DNA of 64,000 bases, taken from NCBI GenBank assembly GCA_004020315.1, contig SAQG01000034.1, positions 1 to 64,000 on the forward strand, given 5' to 3'. The position numbers and the translations under genes were made by a program. Origin of the DNA: Mesorhizobium sp. GTDB lineage: Bacteria; Pseudomonadota; Alphaproteobacteria; Rhizobiales; Rhizobiaceae. Positions 16,056-24,175 of this stretch are shown here, piece by piece (positions within the stretch are counted from its first letter, which is position 1; each line of letters opens with the position of its first letter). A model generated the notes under the pieces. The model was not told where the DNA came from. It searched no databases and saw only the letters and a program-made list of their open reading frames with translations.

Positions 16056-18151
16056 CCCAGCACACGATCGTTGAGGAAGTCGCGGAACTCCTCGATCATG
16101 GACTTCTCGGAGCGCGCTTGGACGATGTCGAAGAAGGTCAGGATCATCATCCCGACCAGCGCGATCAAGGTCGTCGAGAAAGCGAGGCCGAGCGCGCCCG
16201 AAACGTTCAGCAGTGTCGCCAGCCGTGCCGCCGCGTCACCCTGGGTCAGCCCGCTCACCCCGTTGAGGGCGTTGAGGATGCCGTGCACCGTGCCGAGGAA
16301 GCCGAGTGCAGGCAGCGTCGTGATGCCCCAGCCGATGAGTTGTCGCGACGAGTCGACCTTGACCTTGAGGTCTTCGGCGACCTTGTCCGTGCGCTCGTCG
16401 CTGAGGCCATAGATGCTTGTTTGCGAGAGGTCGTTGAGCACCGCATTGACCATGTCGGACGACACCTCGGATGTCCGGTCCTGGCCGCTGCCGATATGAA
16501 GGTTCAGGGTGGCTATCGTGGTGCGCAAGCGCGAAGCCCGCTCTGTCTGTCGAGTCCGGCGGTCCTGCAGGTCGTCGCCGGGCTTGGCCGCACTTGCGGC
16601 AGGCTGGGGAGCCGGGAGGCCTGCAGCGAGAGCGGCGGCCCCTTTGGCAGCTGCTTTCGCGGCCGCCTTTTCTGCCGCCTTGGCGGCAGCGGCTTCCGCC
16701 TCCAGCCTGGCCTTTTCGGCGTCGGCATCCGAAGCAGCGACATTGGCCTTGATCTGGGAGGTCGCGCGGTCGATCTCCCACCCGCGGCGTCGGAACGCCA
16801 GCACACGTTCCAGCATCAGGGCGCCCACCATCATGAACAGCGCCACGATCAGGAATTGTTCGGCGCCGCGCGCCGCGGCGAGCAGCTGGCGCGCGCCGGT
16901 GACGTTGGCGTCAGTGTCCACTGATGCCATGAGCGCGATGGCGAAATCCTCGATGGCCTGCACCTTCGGATCATCGAGCGATGTCGCGCCTCCCGCCACA
17001 CGCCCCTGGTTCAGCGCGTATAGGATCGCCCGAGCCTGTTCATGCCACTTCACCTCCTCCGGCAGTTCGCCCGCGACGGCCTTGGCCTGCTCCGCCTGAG
17101 CCTTGTTGAAGGCGTCCTGGAGCGCCGGCATGCCGTCCTTGAGAGCCTGGATTTCGGGATTGAGGACATTCTGATCGCCGCCCGCCGCCAGCTGCTCTTC
17201 CTTGGTCTTGAGGTTTCCCTGGGCCGTTTCGAGATTCGACTTTGCTGCCTGCAGCGCCGATTCGGCAGCGCCCCTCGCTTTGCTTTGGTCGGCGAAGGTT
17301 GTCGGCGGCTTGACGTCGAGGTGCTCGAACGTGCCGCCCCGGTCGAGAATGATCTTGAACACCTGCTTGCCCGAGAGCTGGGGCGTAGACGAGAACAGGT
17401 CCGGGCAGCCGATCGGTGCCCTGCCCTGCAGCTCGCCGGTCGTCGTACCCACAAAGGGTGAGCTGTCGAGCGAGATGGGGTAGCCGGCACCGCACAGCAT
17501 GGCGACGGCGGTGCCATCGGCAACCAGCCGCACTTGGCCCACCGGCATTGCCGAAATGTTCCTCACCACGATCGCGATCGAAGCCAGCTCCGGACCGCGG
17601 CCACTCGCGGTGCCGCAGTCGGCGCCGGCGAGGAAAGCGGCCAGCGCCACGATGCGTTCCACCACAGGCGTCCGGAGCGGCTCGACCTGGCCGGTGGCGG
17701 CCGGGCAATGACTGCCGTAGCGCAGGGCCGCCCGGAGCAGTTCGAAGCGAGGTTCGCCCAGGACGTCGACAAGCTCAGTGTCGGGGCTGACGAGCTTGTA
17801 GTGCTTGATCCATATCGCGATCGCCAGGTCGTCGACCAGGGCATTCTCGGCCTTGTCCAGGTCGGGATTGGAAAGGGTGTAGGTCGACGATCCCCTGAGG
17901 ACCTCAAGCATGGGGTCCGCCCGTTCGACCGATCGCACGAGCGAGGTCGAGATCCCGTAGATGCACAGCCAGTAGCCGAAGAAGGCTACCACGAACGCCG
18001 CGATCGTCACGAACAGGCCGCGCCCTGCCGTCACGTAGAACGGGTTTCTATGATGCAGGAGCTCGCTCGCGCCCGTGGCGACCTGCGCCTTCCTTTTCTC
18101 GTCTTCCTCGTCTTCCACGGCCCGGTTGGCGGCGGCACCAATGTTGGCCAT
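16052..18151 (-). CDS. MotA/TolQ/ExbB-type proton channel protein with long periplasmic insert
   Basis: A 699-residue membrane protein. The first membrane helix (about 45-68) is followed by some 360 periplasmic residues including a coiled coil (SALQAAKSNLETAQGNL). A second helix lies near 430-452. A cytoplasmic Ala/Lys-rich stretch (about 463-515, EAEAAAAKAAEKAAAKAAAK) precedes the family signature: LPALGFLGTVHGILNAL near 613-629 and a last helix GALGLAFSTTLIALVGMMIL. ExbB, TolQ and MotA conduct protons with an ExbD/TolR/MotB partner, and two such partners follow. Normal ExbB proteins are about 240 residues, so the periplasmic insert is unusual. The start overlaps the upstream stop by one base (TGATG). 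Confidence 0.85.
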   Translation of the reverse strand: MANIGAAANRAVEDEEDEKRKAQVATGASELLHHRNPFYVTAGRGLFVTIAAFVVAFFGYWLCIYGISTSLVRSVERADPMLEVLRGSSTYTLSNPDLDKAENALVDDLAIAIWIKHYKLVSPDTELVDVLGEPRFELLRAALRYGSHCPAATGQVEPLRTPVVERIVALAAFLAGADCGTASGRGPELASIAIVVRNISAMPVGQVRLVADGTAVAMLCGAGYPISLDSSPFVGTTTGELQGRAPIGCPDLFSSTPQLSGKQVFKIILDRGGTFEHLDVKPPTTFADQSKARGAAESALQAAKSNLETAQGNLKTKEEQLAAGGDQNVLNPEIQALKDGMPALQDAFNKAQAEQAKAVAGELPEEVKWHEQARAILYALNQGRVAGGATSLDDPKVQAIEDFAIALMASVDTDANVTGARQLLAAARGAEQFLIVALFMMVGALMLERVLAFRRRGWEIDRATSQIKANVAASDADAEKARLEAEAAAAKAAEKAAAKAAAKGAAALAAGLPAPQPAASAAKPGDDLQDRRTRQTERASRLRTTIATLNLHIGSGQDRTSEVSSDMVNAVLNDLSQTSIYGLSDERTDKVAEDLKVKVDSSRQLIGWGITTLPALGFLGTVHGILNALNGVSGLTQGDAAARLATLLNVSGALGLAFSTTLIALVGMMILTFFDIVQARSEKSMIEEFRDFLNDRVLG

Positions 18152-21100
18152 CAGAGGACCTCACATTCAGCAGCGGAGAAGGGATTGAGGGGGAAGCCGA
18201 CGGCGAGCCAGTCGATGTCGGGCGCACTGATGGCCGCCAGCACGGCGCCGAGGCCGCGGTCGCTGCCCAGTAGCTCGGCCCGGTCGGCCTCCGTCAGCGC
18301 ATCCTGATCGAACCATGTGGCCAGCATCGTTTCGAGCGCTCCCGCACTGAGGCCGCGACGCAGGCAGCCGGGGGCTGCCGTGTTCCGCGAGGCGAGGTCG
18401 ACGAAATCGAGCGACCAGTCCGTCTCGGGGCCGCGCCGGAAGGCGACGACGCGCTGCAGGGAGCCACCGCCAGTGACGCCGCGCAGGTCGGTCCACTCAG
18501 TGCTCTGGGTGCAGGAGGTGCCGACTGCCGCGAGCAAATGGCCGGTTATCGCCTTGAACAGAAGCGGGTCGCCCGCCGGGACGTTGCTCGAGCCGATCTG
18601 TGCGCCGCAGCCCAGCGCGCCGGCCTCCGGTCCGACCGCGAAGGCGATCGTGGCTCCGCCCGACCGGCCCGGCGCTTCGGTTGCCAGCAGCAGGCGGCCC
18701 TCGGCATGATACAGCGACCGGGGGGTAGTGCCGGAGAACAGTACGGGCAGCAGGCTGTCCCGCAGGGGCGCTTCAGCTGTGGGATCGGTCCCCAGCGCCG
18801 CCACGATAGCGCGCAGCGCGTCGTCCGGCTCGAACCGCCGGATGCCGCTCTGCGCCGTCGTCGCATCCACGAGGAAAACCGGACCATCAACGGTTGTGAT
18901 CCGCCAATAGGTGCGGCTGTCGGTGAGGACGAGCGGCGTGAGCGCCGTGTCGGCAGCCGATGTCAGGCCCTGCTCGAACAGCGTGGTGAGCACGTTGATC
19001 GCCGCCTGCGAGGGGAGCGACTTCAGGGTGACCTTGTCCGCCCCTCGCTCCGGTCCATCCACCTTCACGAGGACGTTATGCACCCACGCAGCGCTTTCGA
19101 CGGCCTTCGCTCCCTGCACCACGAGTTGTGGGCCGTCCTTGAAGTAAACCTCAACATCGGCCCAGGGGGTCTCGTAGGTCGGGTCCTTGCACTGAGACCA
19201 ATTCTGCACAGGCTGAGCGACGCGCCCCAGCGAGATCGAGGGCTTGGGCGGATTTGACTGCAGGACCGCAATTTCCTTAGACACCTTCACGTCCCCAATC
19301 CAGATGATGTCCGTCGGACTGCGCCATTCCGCCTTGCAGAACATGCCGGCATCGCTTGGCGCCGGAAGGAAGCCGCTCTGCCATTCGGAGGGGACCGTGC
19401 CTGTCAGCAGGGCCTCGGGAGGATCGGCTATCGGCGTGCTTTCGTCCTCGGCGGTATTCTGGTCGCCGCCGACATCCTCACCGCCGCCCTTGTCGCCGCC
19501 GCCGTCTCCGCCGTCGCCATCATTGCCACCACCGCCGCCGCCGATCTGGGTGGAGATCGAAACGTCGAGCGACTTGATGGACTCAAGGTCGATGCTGGGC
19601 TTGAGCAGGTACTTGAAGAGGGCTTCGATCATGCCGCCATGCAGGTCATCGGCGGATGGAAGGCGCAGCGACGCGCTGATGCCGATGACCTGCGCCTTCA
19701 GCAGAACGCTGCGGCGCGAAGCGTCGGCGCCGAAGGTGATGTCGCCGAGCGGGAAGTCGACGCTGCCTTGCACCGTCGCGCGGGGATCGTTGAGCTTGAG
19801 GTCGGTGTTGAATGTTAGGCTTAGGCTGGCCAGCCCGCCGGCCGATGCCGTGCCGCGTACAGACAGTCGCGCATTGTGACCGAAGACGATCTCACCATCG
19901 CCTTCGACCGAGATTGCGATGATCTTGCCGGAGCTCTTCATGGTGGCGTGACGCTTGTCCATGTGCATCACCTGCTCCATGGGCATGATAGCGGCGAGGA
20001 TGCCCACCGTGCGCGACGACGCGTCGATCGTGCCGGCGCGCGTGTCGATCCGACCCTGGCTTTCGAACAGGTCGAGAACGTCGAACATGATGACGTTGGC
20101 GCCCAGCGTGATGACATCGGGCGGGATTTCGAACCCGAGGCTGCCGCGAAGTTTGATGACCATCTCGAGGCCGGCAAACGACGCGTCACCGATCAGGGTT
20201 GCGCTGACCGGCTTCTGCACATGAGCGCGCGCCTCGATGGGGAAGATGGTCAGCGGACCGACGATGATCGCGGCCGGCAGGCGTACACGGACTTCCGGGA
20301 TCGTCACGCGCTTGGGCGTGATTTCCATGCCCTCGACGCCGACGCTGAAGAAGGCGAGATCCACCCGCGCCGATGCCCGGATGCCGAACTGGTTGGGGAT
20401 CTGGGTTATCTTGAAGCTGTCGCCGAGGAAGGACGAAGCGGCGCCGATGGCGGCACCGAACAGCGCGTCGCCGACGTCGGTGTCGACAGAGACCTTGGTG
20501 ACCTTGAGCTGCTTGAGGCTGACATGCACCTCGCCTGTCAGCGACTGGCCAAGGCCCGTCACTTCGGCCGTCACGTCGAAGATGATCTCGTCGACCGCCC
20601 CCGCGCCCGCCCGGGGCACGGCGTACTGGCGGTAGTCCTCGGGAATGAGCAGGGCGATGCGCTGCACGAGGACGGGCCAGATCGCGTCAGTCGTCTGCTT
20701 GGCGTCGAGTTCGAAGCGATTGCCGTCGAAGGCCACCGCGGGCAGGGGGATGCAGCCCACCAGCTCGGCATCCACCTGGACGATCGCCAGCACTCCCGCG
20801 CCGGTCAGCCGCACGATCGGCGTCCCGCAGGCCTTCCAGCTGAGGCCGACAAGCGAGTTCATCTGCTCGATCAGCTTGCCTTGCAGGAACTTGCCCAGTG
20901 CCTGTTCGCCGGCACTGCTCAGCCTCGCCTCGTGCAGGTCGAGAGTCGGCTCGCCGCCCTTCGTGAGAGCGACGTTCTCGATCGTTGCCGAGCCGCCCTC
21001 CCACTCCAGCCACAGGTCGAACTTGCTGCTGCCAGACCGTTGGCGGAACTGGGCGTTCTTGAGTCCGATGGCCTTCGCGGCGGCCGTCTGGAGCTTTTCG

Positions 21101-23322
21101 GCAAGTGCCTTCAGTTCGGCCGCGGCCACTTCCTTCGCCGAGTCTTCGAGCCGAGACATGGCGACTTTGATCCAGTCGAGGTCGCTCAGGGCCGCCTTGG
21201 CCAGCGCGAGATAGACATCGGGGACCCCCAGGTCCGGCTGGTCGGGCTTGAGCGGTTCGGTCACCCGGATCGGTTGCGTGGAGGGGAACACCTCGTTGCT
21301 CAAGGCGAGCGTGACGAACACCGTGCCGGTATCGGACAGCTCGACGCGCTCGATCAGCAGCGCGCGCTTGATGTCGGAGAGTACCGCCGGATCGAACTCG
21401 AACTGCTCGGCAAAGACCTGGCCGGCCTTCTCCGCCATGTCGGCGAGGGGGCCGGCGCCGGCCCTCAGCAGCCCCGTCAGATCGGTGGCAAGCACAAGCT
21501 TGGGGACGCCATCCTTGCTGGCGAGATTGACCTCGGCCTGGCCAAGCACGGTATTGCCGAGCGAGAGCGAGCCGATCAGCGCCGTCCAGGTTCCGTTCGC
21601 GCGGAGCGCGTCGTTGGCCAGTTTCGCCGAGTCGAGCTTGAGGCCGAACGGGCCCACGACCACCGATCGCGCCGCGGCGTTGGCGAGCAGCCACTGGTTT
21701 GTCGCCTCGACGATCTTGGCGTGGTCGATGAACGCGTCGGCGCTGGCGTTGAACACCAGCTTGCCGTCGTCGATGAGCGCCGCCGATATCGAGACGGGAA
21801 CGCCAAGCAGCGGCACTTCGAGCTGCATATCCACGTCGATGTCGCGCAGGTCGCGCGACAAACGCAGGCGTGCGTCCCGGATCGTCAAAGTGGCCGGCAC
21901 CTGTGCGCCCGCAACCGCTGCGATCCATTCGCCGAGGCCTTCGGCGAACCTTGCCGCTTCGGTCGCCTGGACAAGCACGTCCTGCGCGGCGGCGAGCACC
22001 GGCCGGCCGTCAACGACTTCGAGGTGACTGATTGTGATGCCGAGGGGGATCAGCATCTGCTGGCTGATATCGCACCCGGGAATGGGCTCCATCTTTGGCG
22101 CGTCCTGCCAGACGCCATCAACCTTCACCTGTACGACCGGGGGCTCGGGGAGGGTGATCGCGAGAGCCAGTTCGGCCGTGAACTGACCGGAGGGAGATTT
22201 TGTTTCGGTCTGCAGGGCCAGTGTCACCGGCGGCTCGCCGTCGGGGGCGCTCGCAATCTCGAAGAAGTCTTCCGATGCCAGCGCCGGACACGTGATCCCG
22301 TCGGGAACGATGCTCTTGAGCAATTCCTCGGTCGCTTTCGCAATCGCCTTCGCCACCGACTGCCGGAGCGCGATGATGCTCGATTGCCCCTGCCGGATTT
22401 CGTCCTCTGCCTCGGCCGAAAGCAGGCCCGAGTAGTCGCCGCCCTCGGTCAGCGCCGAGAAACGGGCCTCCAGCGCGTCGCCGGACTTGATGAGACTCGC
22501 GGTCGCCGTGGCGTCGAGATACGTGCTCACGTTCGTGGGGAGCGCCTTGATCGCGCGCGACGCGCTGACGATCTGCGCTGCAAGGGCAACGCGCTGGGCG
22601 TTGGCGACCAGCAGCTCGCGGATGACCGGGGCGATGTCGCTCGCCTTGATCGCCTTGAGCTGGCGTGTCCGCTCTACCATTGTCGCCCAGATCGCGTGAA
22701 GTTCGCCCTTAGCGGCGACGATCTGTGCGTCGAGAGGCAGTTCGCCCTTGGAGAGCTGCTGGACGATCGGATTCGTTGCCGGGTCGAGCGCCCTGCCCAG
22801 GTCGAGCAGCCATTGGCGGAAGGCCTTGGGGTCATCGGGAATCTGAGGCAATTCCAGCTTTGGCTGGGCGGCAGCGAGGGGCGGCGGGCAGAGTTTCGCC
22901 TGCGCCGGATCGAGTGAGGGGACAAGGCAATAGACTGTGATGCAGCGCTCTTCCGGCAGCCCGGCAACGCGGCAGAGTTCGGGCTGGATCGCCTTCCACG
23001 ACCATGGGAGCCCGACGGGCAGGACCCTGGCCGCCGCCGGATCGGCAAAAATCTGCTTCAGGAGGTCCGGGCCGCGCACATTGTCCGGGATGGACTTCAC
23101 ATCGCGCGCCGCGTTGAGCAGCACAATGATGTCGTTCGCAAAGGTCTCCCTCGTGGCGATGCGCAGCAGGGCCTCACCCTGTTGCGTCAGGGGGGCATCG
23201 CCCTGGTCGGCGAGCGCAACGCCCAGCTGTTCCAGCGCGCTCACGTCGGCTTGCGTGATCGCCTGCGCGCGTGCGGCGCCGATCAGGCCAAGCATCGCAG
23301 TTAATACGAAGAACCAGCGCAT
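18151..23322 (-). CDS. Giant exported beta-rich protein, AsmA-like in character
   Basis: The protein has 1,723 residues, with a signal peptide (MRWFFVLTAMLGLIGAARAQ). The N-terminal 400 residues are mostly helical. A long central part alternates short amphipathic strands (for example LRDIDVDMQLEVPLLGVPVS and LSVRGTASAGGLASLSLTFN), which recalls AsmA/TamB-type repeating beta-groove proteins. A Gly/Asp-rich linker (GGGGGNDGDGGDGGGDKGGG) separates a C-terminal domain of about 350 residues. I cannot assign a named family. The ATG at 23322 is chosen because the signal peptide starts there. It is translationally coupled to the ExbB-like gene, so it probably works with that stator in the periplasm or outer envelope. 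Confidence 0.72.
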   Translation of the reverse strand: MRWFFVLTAMLGLIGAARAQAITQADVSALEQLGVALADQGDAPLTQQGEALLRIATRETFANDIIVLLNAARDVKSIPDNVRGPDLLKQIFADPAAARVLPVGLPWSWKAIQPELCRVAGLPEERCITVYCLVPSLDPAQAKLCPPPLAAAQPKLELPQIPDDPKAFRQWLLDLGRALDPATNPIVQQLSKGELPLDAQIVAAKGELHAIWATMVERTRQLKAIKASDIAPVIRELLVANAQRVALAAQIVSASRAIKALPTNVSTYLDATATASLIKSGDALEARFSALTEGGDYSGLLSAEAEDEIRQGQSSIIALRQSVAKAIAKATEELLKSIVPDGITCPALASEDFFEIASAPDGEPPVTLALQTETKSPSGQFTAELALAITLPEPPVVQVKVDGVWQDAPKMEPIPGCDISQQMLIPLGITISHLEVVDGRPVLAAAQDVLVQATEAARFAEGLGEWIAAVAGAQVPATLTIRDARLRLSRDLRDIDVDMQLEVPLLGVPVSISAALIDDGKLVFNASADAFIDHAKIVEATNQWLLANAAARSVVVGPFGLKLDSAKLANDALRANGTWTALIGSLSLGNTVLGQAEVNLASKDGVPKLVLATDLTGLLRAGAGPLADMAEKAGQVFAEQFEFDPAVLSDIKRALLIERVELSDTGTVFVTLALSNEVFPSTQPIRVTEPLKPDQPDLGVPDVYLALAKAALSDLDWIKVAMSRLEDSAKEVAAAELKALAEKLQTAAAKAIGLKNAQFRQRSGSSKFDLWLEWEGGSATIENVALTKGGEPTLDLHEARLSSAGEQALGKFLQGKLIEQMNSLVGLSWKACGTPIVRLTGAGVLAIVQVDAELVGCIPLPAVAFDGNRFELDAKQTTDAIWPVLVQRIALLIPEDYRQYAVPRAGAGAVDEIIFDVTAEVTGLGQSLTGEVHVSLKQLKVTKVSVDTDVGDALFGAAIGAASSFLGDSFKITQIPNQFGIRASARVDLAFFSVGVEGMEITPKRVTIPEVRVRLPAAIIVGPLTIFPIEARAHVQKPVSATLIGDASFAGLEMVIKLRGSLGFEIPPDVITLGANVIMFDVLDLFESQGRIDTRAGTIDASSRTVGILAAIMPMEQVMHMDKRHATMKSSGKIIAISVEGDGEIVFGHNARLSVRGTASAGGLASLSLTFNTDLKLNDPRATVQGSVDFPLGDITFGADASRRSVLLKAQVIGISASLRLPSADDLHGGMIEALFKYLLKPSIDLESIKSLDVSISTQIGGGGGGNDGDGGDGGGDKGGGEDVGGDQNTAEDESTPIADPPEALLTGTVPSEWQSGFLPAPSDAGMFCKAEWRSPTDIIWIGDVKVSKEIAVLQSNPPKPSISLGRVAQPVQNWSQCKDPTYETPWADVEVYFKDGPQLVVQGAKAVESAAWVHNVLVKVDGPERGADKVTLKSLPSQAAINVLTTLFEQGLTSAADTALTPLVLTDSRTYWRITTVDGPVFLVDATTAQSGIRRFEPDDALRAIVAALGTDPTAEAPLRDSLLPVLFSGTTPRSLYHAEGRLLLATEAPGRSGGATIAFAVGPEAGALGCGAQIGSSNVPAGDPLLFKAITGHLLAAVGTSCTQSTEWTDLRGVTGGGSLQRVVAFRRGPETDWSLDFVDLASRNTAAPGCLRRGLSAGALETMLATWFDQDALTEADRAELLGSDRGLGAVLAAISAPDIDWLAVGFPLNPFSAAECEVL

Positions 23323-23451
23323 CCTTCCCCCCGATGCTAGACGGACCACGTATATTGATCCGTCGACAAGCCCGCCTCTGTCTCCCTGGTGAGCGCAAGG
23401 CCGATCCAAGCTTATTTTATTGTAATCTGACGAGTGTCGGATGATCGACCG

Positions 23452-24102
23452 TCAACAAGCTGGATTCGTGCTGAAATCGGGGAAAAGTCCGTAGTCGTCT
23501 GTGATGCCAACCTTGAGGTCGCCGGGGATCGCACCCGTACCCTGGACGACTGCACGTAGTCGCGCCACCGCCGCCTCACCCCCCTCGAGCCCGCAGTAGG
23601 AAGCTTCCATACCAGTTGAACCGTCCGGCTGCAGCAAGTCGCCCACAATGAAGCATCCCTCCGACCAATTGACGTCTTGGCCAAAATGAAACTGAATGTT
23701 CGAACGATGCGGAACACCCGCTAACTCGATCCGCCATCGGCGATTTTCGTTGTTCATCCAATTTTTTGTGGCATCGTCGCGAACACGGGCGTCATACTGC
23801 CCTGCGGGAATCGAACTCTTCGACGGAGCGTTGTTTTTCCATGGTCTCTCGATAACATCGCAAACAGGAGCGCCTAGTAAGGAAAGAACGACATTGTTTA
23901 CTTGGAAATCAGACATATCCGAAACGTCGTACAGCTTTCCCCGAATGCAGGGCGCAACACATGCATTAGTCAGTGAGAATCCTGGCTTCCGTACGACCAA
24001 AAGTCTTACAGGTTTCAGCGCTTGACTTCCTAGTTCAGAAGGAATTGAGAGCACGCTAGCGCTTGCCAGCGCTCCTGCTGCGAAGGCTCTTCTTGTAAGC
24101 AT
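23452..24102 (-). CDS. Tat-exported DUF5675 protein
   Basis: A 216-residue protein starting MLTRRAFAAGALASASVLS, a twin-arginine signal. The mature part fits DUF5675: SIPAGQYDARVRDD, WRIELAGVPHRSNIQFHFGQ and SEGCFIVGD. The His-x-Gly and Ser-x-Gly-Cys elements resemble those of L,D-transpeptidase-like folds, which suggests but does not prove peptidoglycan chemistry. I chose the ATG at 24102 because the Tat signal begins there. It lies 73 bases after the beta-propeller gene and 129 before the giant protein gene, same strand, in a run of exported proteins. The role in the system is an inference. Confidence 0.72.
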   Translation of the reverse strand: MLTRRAFAAGALASASVLSIPSELGSQALKPVRLLVVRKPGFSLTNACVAPCIRGKLYDVSDMSDFQVNNVVLSLLGAPVCDVIERPWKNNAPSKSSIPAGQYDARVRDDATKNWMNNENRRWRIELAGVPHRSNIQFHFGQDVNWSEGCFIVGDLLQPDGSTGMEASYCGLEGGEAAVARLRAVVQGTGAIPGDLKVGITDDYGLFPDFSTNPAC

Positions 24103-24175
24103 TGCGATACGCCCTTCATTTGCGATGAATCGAGAAAGCTGAAAGCATATAATCGTTGCGCGCACACGCGCCCGG

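Noticed and set aside
19876..22917. A 1,013-codon open frame on the plus strand opposite the giant exported protein gene
   Set aside because: It is an antisense shadow of GC-rich codons: rich in Arg, Asp and Gly without domains, while the minus strand has a signal peptide, operon overlaps and protein-like composition.
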